Source: an uncultured Bacteroidales bacterium
GTDB lineage: Bacteria; Bacteroidota; Bacteroidia; Bacteroidales; P3
Assembly (NCBI GenBank): GCA_947168665.1
Contig: CAMVMX010000009.1
Span: 62,001 to 126,000, forward strand
Direction of reading: 5' to 3'
DNA length: 64,000 nucleotides
This document shows, piece after piece, positions 26,206 through 34,064 of the stretch. The notes under the pieces are model-generated. The model was not told where the DNA came from and made no database searches. It saw only the letters and a list, made by a program, of their open reading frames with translations. Made by a program: the position numbers and the translations under genes. Positions within the stretch are counted from its first letter, which is position 1; each line of letters begins with the position of its first letter.

Positions 26206-28335
26206 TTACTTCACTGTCAATTTCTGGGAGGAACTTCCATCCGCTGTGGTGAGGGTGACGAAGTAGACCCCTTTGGGGTATGCAGTCAGCATGATGGTGT
26301 GGCTGGTGGTCAACGGGGGTAGTTCGCTGTGCAGCATCTCGCGGCCCGAAGCGTCCGTCACCGTGAGTGTCCCGCCCTGGAACGGTTTGTCCTCAATCAC
26401 ACAGCGCACACTGCCTGATGCCGGGTTGGGTAACAACAGGAACGTACTGCCAAGACTGTTGGCCGTAGCAATTCCCTCACGATTAACAAATAGTGCGGTG
26501 AACGAAGTGTCTTGCGTCACCACTACATACCGGGGATTTGTTGTATCCCCGTCGTTCCATTGCATAAATTTGTAAGGATTCCATGCATTGGCGGTAAGCA
26601 TGGCCTCTGCCCCTTCGTCATATTCCCCTCCGCCATACACACGTCCACGCTCCGGATAGTCCGCCGCTACACTCACGGTGTATCTGTTGGTGAATTCGGG
26701 GAAATATATTGAAACGCTGTCTGACCACTCGCTGTAATACTCAGTGTCGTCGTTGGTGTTTAGGCAAAGTGCCCGCACGTATGCCACATACCTCACTCCG
26801 GGTTCCAGATTGCCAATCACCCTTTCGTATGTGCTGCACGGTAAGATTTGGCATGAGTCGGGAGGTGTTCCTGCCAAGCCCCATGCAACTTCCCAACGCC
26901 TATGCTTGGATCTTGCTCCCCACACCCACATCAGCCGTACCTGTCCGGTGTCCTCAACCAATACAAGGGTTTTGTAAACACGCGGGCAGGGTGGAACATA
27001 GGGTGGCGGCATTTCTGTCGAGAAGATAGCTGTCAGATGGGTGTCCTGAGTCACAGTCAGGGTGCGCGGGTTGTCTCTCACGCTGTCGCTCCAGCCCCAG
27101 AAATAGGCGCCCGGACGGGCATAAGCTTTGAATATGGCCGAATCCCCTTCGCAATAGACGGTGTCGCTCGAAAGCCACCAATACACGTTATCCTCTCCCG
27201 GCCAAACAAGCGACTCTGAGGTAAAGTTGTTTCTATATCTGGCCAGATGTGCATATCCCAGGGCAGTGTCGTTGCTGCGCACCGAAATGTCGTGTACCGT
27301 TACGGTGTCGAAATAGGCGGTGAACGAGGTGTCCTGTGTCACGAGTATGGTACGTGGGTTGTCGGTCACCCCGTCGTTCCAGTGGCTGAAACGATGGCAG
27401 CTGCGGGATGTGGCGGTAATAGTCTGGTACGAGCCGGCGGGATAGTACGCCGTAGGTCTGGCGAACCCTTGTGACATGTCGGCTGTGGCAACCTCTACAT
27501 AGTATTGCTCCTCGTCAAGAATAGCCCCAAATGGGCCATAGCAGCTTTGTTCTTCAAAATCTTTCCAGGGTCCGTCGGGCTGTTTATTGTCGGACCAGCA
27601 GTTGTGGCCATAGGGGTCGGGACCGTAAGGCCAGGGGCGGAAGTTATACCCCCTGTAGAGGGTTGGCCAATGGTCGCAGACGAAATTGCCTTCCGTTCCG
27701 TCCCAACGTCTGCCCGTATTGCTGTTGGCTGTCCCTCCTATCCAAAACTCGCCCTGGATGGTATGCACTGTGTCGAGCAGTGCTTCGTATACGTGACAAT
27801 AATATTTGCCCAACTGCCCGTAGGCAGCCTGCGGCAAACACATCATCTTAGGATGGGCTGTGTCCCAGCGTACCGTCGCCACTCGGATCAAAAAGTCTGA
27901 TGGTTTTCCGACAGTTGGTATTGGTTTACTTGTGTCACGCACGTAAAGGTATAGATACTCTGGCAACCGGTTGGTGTCTAACACATGCAAACTCATAGTG
28001 TGGTATGTACGACACGACACCATTGCCCAAAGGCCCTTGATTCTGATTGGTCGGGGGGCGAATTGCTGATAAGCTGTAAAATAGGAAATAAAAGGATTCC
28101 CCAGTTCGTCGAACCCTACGATATTACCATATTCGGGATGATTGGGATAACGTCGGAAGGTTTCGGGACTATAGTGAAAGTATGTGGTGTCGTACCATGA
28201 GGTGTAGTAGTGGTAGCGCTGCCGCTGGCCACAGGGCAGCGTGTCCCGCGAAGGGGTCTGGTTTGGGTATTGTTGCGCACACACCTCCGCTGTCAGCAGG
28301 ACCGCTATTGTTATAAGTGAAACAATCTTTTTCAT
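26206..28335 (-). CDS. T9SS-secreted protein with InlB-like beta repeats
   Basis: The protein has 709 residues. A signal peptide (MKKIVSLITIAVLLTAEVCAQ) is followed by a ~270-residue N-terminal domain with YHYYTSWYDTTYFHYSPETF. Divergent InlB-like/bacterial repeat modules come next, each ending W(N/S)D-x(2-3)-NPR-x-(6)-DTsFTAyF: FSHWNDGVTDNPRTILVTQD, WGWSDSVRDNPRTLTVTQDT and MQWNDGDTTNPRYVVVTQDT. A fibronectin-III-like segment (RLMWVWGARSKHRRWEVAWG) lies between them. The last ~75 residues are a type A sorting domain (LLPNPASGSVRC, YPKGVYFVTLTT, QKLTVK). It is a paralogue of the duplicated 572-residue proteins at 46671 and 50020. A cell-surface role, perhaps adhesion, is inferred only. Confidence 0.88.
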   Translation of the reverse strand: MKKIVSLITIAVLLTAEVCAQQYPNQTPSRDTLPCGQRQRYHYYTSWYDTTYFHYSPETFRRYPNHPEYGNIVGFDELGNPFISYFTAYQQFAPRPIRIKGLWAMVSCRTYHTMSLHVLDTNRLPEYLYLYVRDTSKPIPTVGKPSDFLIRVATVRWDTAHPKMMCLPQAAYGQLGKYYCHVYEALLDTVHTIQGEFWIGGTANSNTGRRWDGTEGNFVCDHWPTLYRGYNFRPWPYGPDPYGHNCWSDNKQPDGPWKDFEEQSCYGPFGAILDEEQYYVEVATADMSQGFARPTAYYPAGSYQTITATSRSCHRFSHWNDGVTDNPRTILVTQDTSFTAYFDTVTVHDISVRSNDTALGYAHLARYRNNFTSESLVWPGEDNVYWWLSSDTVYCEGDSAIFKAYARPGAYFWGWSDSVRDNPRTLTVTQDTHLTAIFSTEMPPPYVPPCPRVYKTLVLVEDTGQVRLMWVWGARSKHRRWEVAWGLAGTPPDSCQILPCSTYERVIGNLEPGVRYVAYVRALCLNTNDDTEYYSEWSDSVSIYFPEFTNRYTVSVAADYPERGRVYGGGEYDEGAEAMLTANAWNPYKFMQWNDGDTTNPRYVVVTQDTSFTALFVNREGIATANSLGSTFLLLPNPASGSVRCVIEDKPFQGGTLTVTDASGREMLHSELPPLTTSHTIMLTAYPKGVYFVTLTTADGSSSQKLTVK

Positions 28336-28347
28336 AATAATAAGGTA

Positions 28348-28536
28348 TTATTGTTGGTTGTTGCTTCGAACTATGCTGTTCTGTTCCGTAAAGTTGTACT
28401 CGGTCCACTCACTCTGGCATGGAGATTGATATGTTCTGACTAGACTGTCGCTTTGCCCCCACATGATAGTTGGTGCTATCATCAGCAGAATAAATACGAC
28501 ATTGTTAATTCCCTTTTTGAATGATAGTTTTTTTAT
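28348..28536 (-). CDS. Possible small secreted protein with ATA at the expected start position
   Basis: A frame with a convincing signal peptide (KKLSFKKGINNVVFILLMIA, then PTIMWGQ) continues as SDSLVRTYQSPCQSEWTEYN and stops 12 bp before the 709-residue T9SS gene. No ATG starts it in a sensible place: the codon before KKLSF is ATA (28534-28536), where M-K-K-L would be expected. An ATG further upstream at 28609-28611 lies at or before the likely promoter. It is either a small two-gene-operon partner using a non-standard start, or a gene that lost its ATG by a G-to-A change. Function unknown. Confidence 0.35.
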   Translation of the reverse strand: MKKLSFKKGINNVVFILLMIAPTIMWGQSDSLVRTYQSPCQSEWTEYNFTEQNSIVRSNNQQ

Positions 28537-28600
28537 AACTCTATGACTTTGTTTGTTATATATTCTTGTAGTGATGCAGTCATGGATTGCACTCACATTG

Positions 28601-28608
28601 CAAATATA
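28601..28608 (-). promoter_or_regulatory. -7 box TATATTTG upstream of the small ORF and 709-residue T9SS gene
   Basis: TATATTTG on the minus strand matches TAnnTTTG. It implies a transcript start near 28593 and a leader of about 260 nt for the T9SS gene, containing the small ORF. Confidence 0.5.
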
Positions 28609-28640
28609 CAAATATTTTTTAATTATACAAGAATGCTTGC

Positions 28641-28674
28641 AAAAAAAGGCATCTCATAGATGAGATGCCTTTTT
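28641..28674. terminator. Bidirectional terminator after the 2-oxoacid oxidoreductase operon
   Basis: GGCATCTC-ATAGAT-GAGATGCC (28648-28669) is flanked by seven A residues on the left and five T residues on the right. On the minus strand this is a canonical terminator 33 bp beyond the last operon gene. Confidence 0.9.
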
Positions 28675-28707
28675 AATGATAGGACGGTGAAGTCCTTTGT
28701 CTAACGT

Positions 28708-29259
28708 TTAGAGAACCTGAACGGGTTCGATCAGGCCCTTGCCGATTTCGATGGCCTCCTCGTTCTGGGGGATGAGGTTCCAGTGGCGCTGCGGCAGGGA
28801 GTGCTCAAGGCCTTCGTGGATATACTGCTTGTCCACGATGGGTTTCAGTTTTAGGAAGCCGCCAAGCACAACCATGTTGAACACCTTGCTGATGCCGAGT
28901 TCCTGAGCCTTGGCCGTGGCGGCAATCTTGTAGATGTTGATGTCCTTGCGGGTGGGCTCGTGGGTGATGCCATTGGGGTCGTAGATCAGCAGACCACCGG
29001 GCTTCACACTGTGCTCAAACTTGTCCAGCGACTGCTGGTTGAGGATGATGGCAGTGTCGAAGGTGTTGATGATGGGCGAGCTGATGCGCTCGTCGCTGAT
29101 GATGACGGACACGTTGGCAGTGCCGCCACGCATCTCGGGGCCGTAGCTGGGCATCCAGCTCACTTCTTTATCTTGCATGACTCCGGAATAGGCAAGGATC
29201 TTACCCATCGAGAGGACACCCTGTCCACCGAATCCGGCGATGATTATTTCTTCTGTCAT
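28708..29259 (-). CDS. korC: 2-oxoacid:ferredoxin oxidoreductase, gamma subunit
   Basis: The 183-residue gamma subunit begins TEEIIIAGFGGQGVLSMGKI, the glycine-rich block of the gamma domain, and contains SWMPSYGPEMRGGTANVSV, which helps position CoA/TPP in this enzyme class. It is the last gene of a four-gene operon (ferredoxin-like delta, alpha, beta, gamma, in that order) with gaps of 22, 9 and 23 bp. The complex decarboxylates a 2-oxoacid with CoA and reduces ferredoxin. 2-Oxoglutarate is the likely substrate for this arrangement, but branched-chain 2-oxoacids (Vor type) remain possible. Confidence 0.88.
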   Translation of the reverse strand: MTEEIIIAGFGGQGVLSMGKILAYSGVMQDKEVSWMPSYGPEMRGGTANVSVIISDERISSPIINTFDTAIILNQQSLDKFEHSVKPGGLLIYDPNGITHEPTRKDINIYKIAATAKAQELGISKVFNMVVLGGFLKLKPIVDKQYIHEGLEHSLPQRHWNLIPQNEEAIEIGKGLIEPVQVL

Positions 29260-29282
29260 TGTTGTTTCGTTTTAAATGTTAA

Positions 29283-30134
29283 TTATTGCATCACGGTTAA
29301 GGGGTGGTCAACAGCCAGACGGGCCACGTCGACATTGTCGACCAGCTTGCCGTCCACCTTGATGTCGCCCACGGGGTAGTTGGGCATCATGTTGTCTTCC
29401 ATCCACTTGTTGGCCTGAACGGGGGTCATCTTCCAGCCGCTGTTGCAGTTGGACAGAATCTCGACAAAGCTGAGGCCTTTCTTCAGTTTCTGGTTCTCGA
29501 AAGCCTTGCGGATAGCGGCCTTGGCCTTGCGCACGGCGGCGGGAGTCTGCACGCTCTGGCGGGTCACATAGTAGGTGCCGGGCAGGGTGGAGATAAGCTC
29601 GGTGATGCGCAGGGGATAGCCGTTCAGGTCAACGCGGCGGCCATAGGGGGTGGTGGCGCTCTTCATGCCGATAAGGGTGGTGGGAGCCATCTGGCCACCG
29701 GTCATACCATAGATACCGTTGTTGACAAAAATCATGGTGATGTTCTCGCCGCGGTTGCAAGCGTGGATAGTCTCGGCGGTGCCGATAGCAGCCAAGTCGC
29801 CGTCGCCCTGATAGGTGAACACAAAGGTGTCGGGGTTCAGACGCTTGATAGCGGTGGCCAGTGCGGGGGCACGGCCGTGGGCAGCCTCCTGGAAGTCCAC
29901 GTCGAAATAGTTGTAAGCCAAGACGGAGCATCCCACGGGCGAAACGCCTACGACCTGATCCTGAATGCCCATCTCGTCGATAACCTCAGCAACGAGACGG
30001 TGGGTGGTGCCGTGGCCGCAACCGGGGCAGTAGTGCATCACTGCATCGGTAAGTACTTTGGTTCTGGTGTAAACCTCGGTGTAACCTTGGTTCAGCAGCT
30101 CTTGTTTGCGAGCCTCTATATCTGTATTTGCCAT
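29283..30134 (-). CDS. korB: 2-oxoacid:ferredoxin oxidoreductase, beta (TPP-binding) subunit
   Basis: The protein has 283 residues. HYCPGCGHGTTHRLVAEVID gives the CxxC iron-sulfur ligand block of the beta subunit, GCSVLAYNYFDVDFQEAAHG follows, and TYQGDGDLAAIGTAETIHAC is the GDG...N thiamine-diphosphate/Mg motif, completed by FVNNGIYGMTGGQMAPTT. This subunit carries out the thiamine-dependent decarboxylation. It is shorter than pyruvate-type beta subunits and closer to Kor/Vor beta. It sits directly after the alpha subunit gene. Confidence 0.92.
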   Translation of the reverse strand: MANTDIEARKQELLNQGYTEVYTRTKVLTDAVMHYCPGCGHGTTHRLVAEVIDEMGIQDQVVGVSPVGCSVLAYNYFDVDFQEAAHGRAPALATAIKRLNPDTFVFTYQGDGDLAAIGTAETIHACNRGENITMIFVNNGIYGMTGGQMAPTTLIGMKSATTPYGRRVDLNGYPLRITELISTLPGTYYVTRQSVQTPAAVRKAKAAIRKAFENQKLKKGLSFVEILSNCNSGWKMTPVQANKWMEDNMMPNYPVGDIKVDGKLVDNVDVARLAVDHPLTVMQ

Positions 30135-30143
30135 ATTGATTTC

Positions 30144-31226
30144 TTATTTAATAATTTTGTTTTCAAGTGCTTCAAGAACCTCGGTCGGGGTGGGGATGAT
30201 ACCGCCGAAACGGCCGAAATGTTCGGTCTTAACGCCACAGTTGGTGGCCAGTTTCACATCCTCAATCATCTGGCCGGCGCTCATCTCGACGCAGAGGATG
30301 CCCTTCACATGCTTGGCAACCTCGGCCAGCTGTTTGGTCGGGAAGGGGAAGAGGGTGATGAGGCGGAACAGACCAACCTTGATGCCCTTCTCGCGGGCCA
30401 TCTGCATAGCCTTCATGGCGATACGGCTGCTCGAACCGTAGGCCACGATGATATACTCGGCGTCCTCGCAGTTCAGCATCTCGTAGCGCACCTCTTTCTC
30501 TTTCATCTCGGCATACTTGGCCTGCAGCTTGTGGTTGAACACCTCCTGGCGGGCCGAGTCGAGTTCGAGCGAGGTGATGATGTTGTGCGGACGGTTGGCG
30601 GGTTTGCCCCAAGTGCCCCACGGGGCGTTCTTGCGGCGCTCCTCCTCAGTCCAGCGGGGAACATAGTCGCGGGTGTAGAGTTTCTCCATGCACTGTCCGA
30701 TAGCGCCGTCGGAGAGAATCAGGACGGGGTTGCGGTATTTGAAGGCGATGTCCCAAGCGTCAAACACAAAGTCGTACATCTCCTGCACGCTGGCGGGGGC
30801 CAGGGTGTAGAGTTGATAGTCGCCGTGTCCGCCGCCCTTCACGCTCTGGAAATAGTCGCTCTGCGAAGGCTGGATGGTGCCCAGTCCGGGGCCGCCGCGC
30901 ATCACGTTCACCACCAGGCAGGGGATTTCGGCGCCGGCCAGGTAGGTCAGGCCTTCCTGCATCAGCGAGATTCCGGGGGAAGAGGAGGAGGTGGCCACCT
31001 TCTTGCCCGTGGCGGCACCGCCGTAAACCATATTGATGGATGCCATTTCAGATTCAGCCTGCAGCACTACCATTCCGGTGTCCTCCCAGGGTTTCTCGGC
31101 CATCAGAGTTTCCATAACTTCTGACTGCGGAGTGATGGGATAGCCGAAATAGCCGTCCGTACCACTGGCAATCATAGCGCGGGCAATAGCCTCATTGCCC
31201 TTCATCAGTTTCAGTTCTTTTGCCAT
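30144..31226 (-). CDS. korA: 2-oxoacid:ferredoxin oxidoreductase, alpha subunit
   Basis: The protein has 360 residues. The N-terminal pyrimidine-binding domain shows LMKGNEAIARAMIASGTDGY and the diagnostic GYPITPQSEVMETLM (~25-40). SSSPGISLMQEGLTYLAGAE and VNVMRGGPGLGTIQPSQSDY are also typical. The C-terminal domain II (YIIVAYGSSSRIAMKAMQMA) is present. Together with the beta, gamma and 4Fe-4S subunits it forms the cytoplasmic complex that links 2-oxoacid oxidation or reductive carboxylation to ferredoxin in anaerobes. Confidence 0.92.
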   Translation of the reverse strand: MAKELKLMKGNEAIARAMIASGTDGYFGYPITPQSEVMETLMAEKPWEDTGMVVLQAESEMASINMVYGGAATGKKVATSSSSPGISLMQEGLTYLAGAEIPCLVVNVMRGGPGLGTIQPSQSDYFQSVKGGGHGDYQLYTLAPASVQEMYDFVFDAWDIAFKYRNPVLILSDGAIGQCMEKLYTRDYVPRWTEEERRKNAPWGTWGKPANRPHNIITSLELDSARQEVFNHKLQAKYAEMKEKEVRYEMLNCEDAEYIIVAYGSSSRIAMKAMQMAREKGIKVGLFRLITLFPFPTKQLAEVAKHVKGILCVEMSAGQMIEDVKLATNCGVKTEHFGRFGGIIPTPTEVLEALENKIIK

Positions 31227-31248
31227 GTTTATTTCTCTTTTTTCTTGT

Positions 31249-31467
31249 TTAACACTGTTTTTTGTAGACGGAAATCACGCCGTCGGGGCATACCATAGCG
31301 CAGCTGGCGCAACCGATGCACTTGTCATTTACGGTCTGGGTATAGTTGTAACCTTTTCCGTTCACATTTTTCGATAACTCGAGGCACTGCATGGGGCAGG
31401 CAGCGAGGCATACACCGCAGCCTTTGCAATGTTCTGTATCGATCACGATTTGTCCTTTAAATGCCAT
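31249..31467 (-). CDS. korD: 4Fe-4S dicluster ferredoxin (delta subunit)
   Basis: The 72-residue protein has two CxxCxxCxxxC/P clusters: EHCKGCGVCLAACPMQC and DKCIGCASCAMVCPDGV. It passes electrons from the oxidoreductase core to soluble ferredoxin. It is the first gene of the operon, behind a TAnnTTTG box at 31525-31532. Confidence 0.93.
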   Translation of the reverse strand: MAFKGQIVIDTEHCKGCGVCLAACPMQCLELSKNVNGKGYNYTQTVNDKCIGCASCAMVCPDGVISVYKKQC

Positions 31468-31524
31468 AATATTAGTTTTATGTGATTAATAATTGTTGTA
31501 AATTCTTGCCAAAATTCAATTTTG

Positions 31525-31532
31525 CAAAGATA
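31525..31532 (-). promoter_or_regulatory. -7 box TATCTTTG for the kor operon
   Basis: TATCTTTG on the minus strand lies 58 bp upstream of the first gene of the oxidoreductase operon. Confidence 0.65.
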
Positions 31533-31999
31533 CAATCTTTTTTTCGATTGGACAAATAAATATTCTTAAATACATATTGCGCCCCCCATCGCCCCACCCC
31601 GCCACCCGCGTGCCGCGGTTTTTACAGTATTGATACCCATCCTGTTGCCGCTCCGCTTGCCGGCTCTGCAGGGTCGCGGGTGGCCCGTCCCCGCCGGCGG
31701 GGACGGGACGGCATCGCCGGCGGCCCCGCACCCGCCCTCCCGGCCCGCCTCGGTTTGGGGCGGATGGGCCGCTCCCGGTTCGCTTGCTCTGCAACATTCT
31801 ATTCACATTCAGACCCCATTTCTATGTCGGGCAGCGGTCAAAGATGTCCGGCCGGAAAGGGCGTATGGCGGCTTTCGGGCGGAGGAAGGGCTGAGCGGGG
31901 GTCGGGGCCGGGCCGCGCGGCAGGCGGCGGAGTGTGTTTTTAAACACCCGTTGTGGAGAAAAAGGGCTGGCGGAGTGCTGCGGTATGGGATTTTTTTAG
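31533..31999. other. GC-rich intergenic region with a perfect 24-bp palindrome
   Basis: About 470 bp between divergent kor and parE are unusually GC-rich from 31570 to 31950 compared with other intergenic sequence here. CCCGTCCCCGCC and GGCGGGGACGGG form a perfect palindrome without loop at 31684-31707. Open frames exist but match nothing and are arginine/glycine/proline-rich. No RNA gene is recognised. Confidence 0.5.
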
Positions 32000-32007
32000 T
32001 ATTTTTG
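32000..32007 (+). promoter_or_regulatory. -7 box TATTTTTG for parE
   Basis: TATTTTTG lies 23 bp upstream of the ATG at 32031, supporting that start over an in-frame ATG at 31953 that would lie upstream of the promoter. Confidence 0.6.
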
Positions 32008-32030
32008 CATCCGCAAAAAAAACCTCACTC

Positions 32031-33950
32031 ATGGAAGAAGACAACACCCCGATGGCCTCCGAGGCAGTCGATTACAACGACGACAGTATCATCCATCTTG
32101 AAGACATGGAGCATATCCGGCTGCGCCCGGGCATGTATATAGGCAAGCTGGGCGACGGCTCGTCGCACGACGACGGCATTTATGTCCTCATCAAGGAGGT
32201 GATTGACAACGCCATCGACGAGTTCACGTCGGGATTTGGCCGCCGCATTGACATGACCATCAACTTCGCCGAGCGCAAGGTGAGCATCCGCGACTATGGG
32301 CGCGGCATACCGCTGGGCAAGATGGTGGAGGCCGTCAGCAAACTGAACACCGGGGCCAAGTACGACAGCAAGGTGTTCCAGAAGTCGGTGGGTCTGAACG
32401 GCGTGGGCACCAAGGCGGTGAACGCGCTGAGCAGTTGGTTCCGCGTCCAGTCGTTCCGCGACGGGAAGACGCGCAGCGCCGAGTTTTCGGAAGGGAAGCT
32501 CACGGCGGACAGTGGCATCCAGGATTGCCCGCTGCCCGACGGCCCCGAGAGTACGGGCACGCTGGTGGAGTTTGTGCCGGACGGTAAGTTGTTTGGCAAC
32601 TACCACTTCATAGGCGAGTATGTGGAGCGGCGCGTGTGGAACTATTGCTACTTGAACAGGGGGTTGACGTTCTACTACAACGACCGCCGCTATTATTCTA
32701 AAAACGGGCTGCTGGACCTTCTGCAGCACAATATGGAGGGCGAGCCCCTCTATCCGGTCATCCACATCAAGGACGATGATTTCGAGGCGGCCTTCACCCA
32801 TGTCAACGGGCAGAACAGCGATTATTACTTCTCCTTCGTCAACGGGCAGCACACCACCGAGGGCGGCACGCATCAGAGTGCTTTCCGCGAGGGGTATGCT
32901 CGGGTGGTGAAGGAGTTTTACAACAAGAAGGAGTTCTCGCCCGAGGATATCCGGCAGGGGCTGGTGTGCGCCCTGTGTGTGCGCATCCAGGAGCCTGTGT
33001 TCGAGGCGCAGACCAAGACCAAGCTGGGTTCGACCCATCTGGCCCCGAACAATCAGGACGGCACAAACGACAGTCCTTTCCTGAAGACTTATGTCCTCGA
33101 CATCCTGAAGCGGCATCTGGACAATTATCTCCACATGCACACCGAGACCGCCGACGCGCTGCTGGAGAAAATACAGCGCAACGAGAAGGAGCGCAAGGAT
33201 ATTGCCGGAATCAAGAAGCTGGCCAAGGAGAGCAGCCGCAAGGCCAGCTTGAACAACAGCAAGTTGCGCGACTGCCACGTGCACTACAACACCAACCACC
33301 AGCGGCGGCTGGAGAGCACGATTTTTATCACTGAGGGTCTTTCGGCCAGCGGCAGCATCACCAAGAGCCGCGATGTGGACACGCAGGCGGTTTTCAGCCT
33401 GCGCGGCAAACCGCTGAACTCGGAGTCGGTGGGGAAGGCCGAGATTTATAAAAACGAGGAGTTGAACCTGCTGCACAACGCCCTCGATATTGATGACGGC
33501 ATTGAGAATCTGCGCTACAACAATGTGGTCATCGCCACCGATGCCGATGTGGACGGGATGCACATACGGCTGCTGTTGCTCACTTTTTTCCTGAAGTTTT
33601 ATCCGGAGCTGGTGCGTACGGGCCATGTCTATATCCTGCAGACTCCGCTGTTCCGCGTGCGCAACAAGCAGAAGACCGTCTATTGCTATACCGACGAGGA
33701 GCGGGTGGAGGCCATCAATAGCATCAGCAACCCGGAGATTACCCGGTTTAAAGGTCTTGGCGAAATCTCGCCCGACGAGTTTAAGGGTTTTATTAACCAG
33801 GATATGCGCCTCGATCCGGTCATCCTGCACAAGGATTTCGACACGCAGGGGGTGCTCCGCTTCTATATGGGGAAAAACAGCACCGAGCGGCGGCAGTTTA
33901 TCATGCAGAATCTGCGCGTGGAGGACGACGAGAATATTGTCGTGGCGTGA
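32031..33950 (+). CDS. parE: DNA topoisomerase IV subunit B (GyrB-like type IIA topoisomerase)
   Basis: The protein has 639 residues from the ATG at 32031. The GHKL ATPase region has [40 protein letters not shown] and [19 protein letters not shown]. The transducer domain ends near KTKLGSTHL. The TOPRIM part has [12 protein letters not shown] (catalytic Glu) and [14 protein letters not shown] (DxD). Length and the missing GyrB-type insertion fit the ParE-type B subunit of Bacteroidota, which decatenates daughter chromosomes with ParC. No parC follows: the next gene lies on the opposite strand. Confidence 0.88.
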   Translation: MEEDNTPMASEAVDYNDDSIIHLEDMEHIRLRPGMYIGKLGDGSSHDDGIYVLIKEVIDNAIDEFTSGFGRRIDMTINFAERKVSIRDYGRGIPLGKMVEAVSKLNTGAKYDSKVFQKSVGLNGVGTKAVNALSSWFRVQSFRDGKTRSAEFSEGKLTADSGIQDCPLPDGPESTGTLVEFVPDGKLFGNYHFIGEYVERRVWNYCYLNRGLTFYYNDRRYYSKNGLLDLLQHNMEGEPLYPVIHIKDDDFEAAFTHVNGQNSDYYFSFVNGQHTTEGGTHQSAFREGYARVVKEFYNKKEFSPEDIRQGLVCALCVRIQEPVFEAQTKTKLGSTHLAPNNQDGTNDSPFLKTYVLDILKRHLDNYLHMHTETADALLEKIQRNEKERKDIAGIKKLAKESSRKASLNNSKLRDCHVHYNTNHQRRLESTIFITEGLSASGSITKSRDVDTQAVFSLRGKPLNSESVGKAEIYKNEELNLLHNALDIDDGIENLRYNNVVIATDADVDGMHIRLLLLTFFLKFYPELVRTGHVYILQTPLFRVRNKQKTVYCYTDEERVEAINSISNPEITRFKGLGEISPDEFKGFINQDMRLDPVILHKDFDTQGVLRFYMGKNSTERRQFIMQNLRVEDDENIVVA

Positions 33951-34064
33951 GCCACTGGGGAGTGGGTGGCCTGGCGGTGAAAGGCCGGCACACCTGGCCC
34001 GGCGCGGCTTGCGAGGCAGTGGGGCTGTGTGGCCTGATGGGCAGCGAATGGCTGAGAGGCCGCT

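Noticed and set aside
27974-27981. TGTCTAAC as a further ECF-type -10 element
   Set aside because: It lies within the coding region of the 709-residue protein and has no TGTWAC 16 bp upstream.
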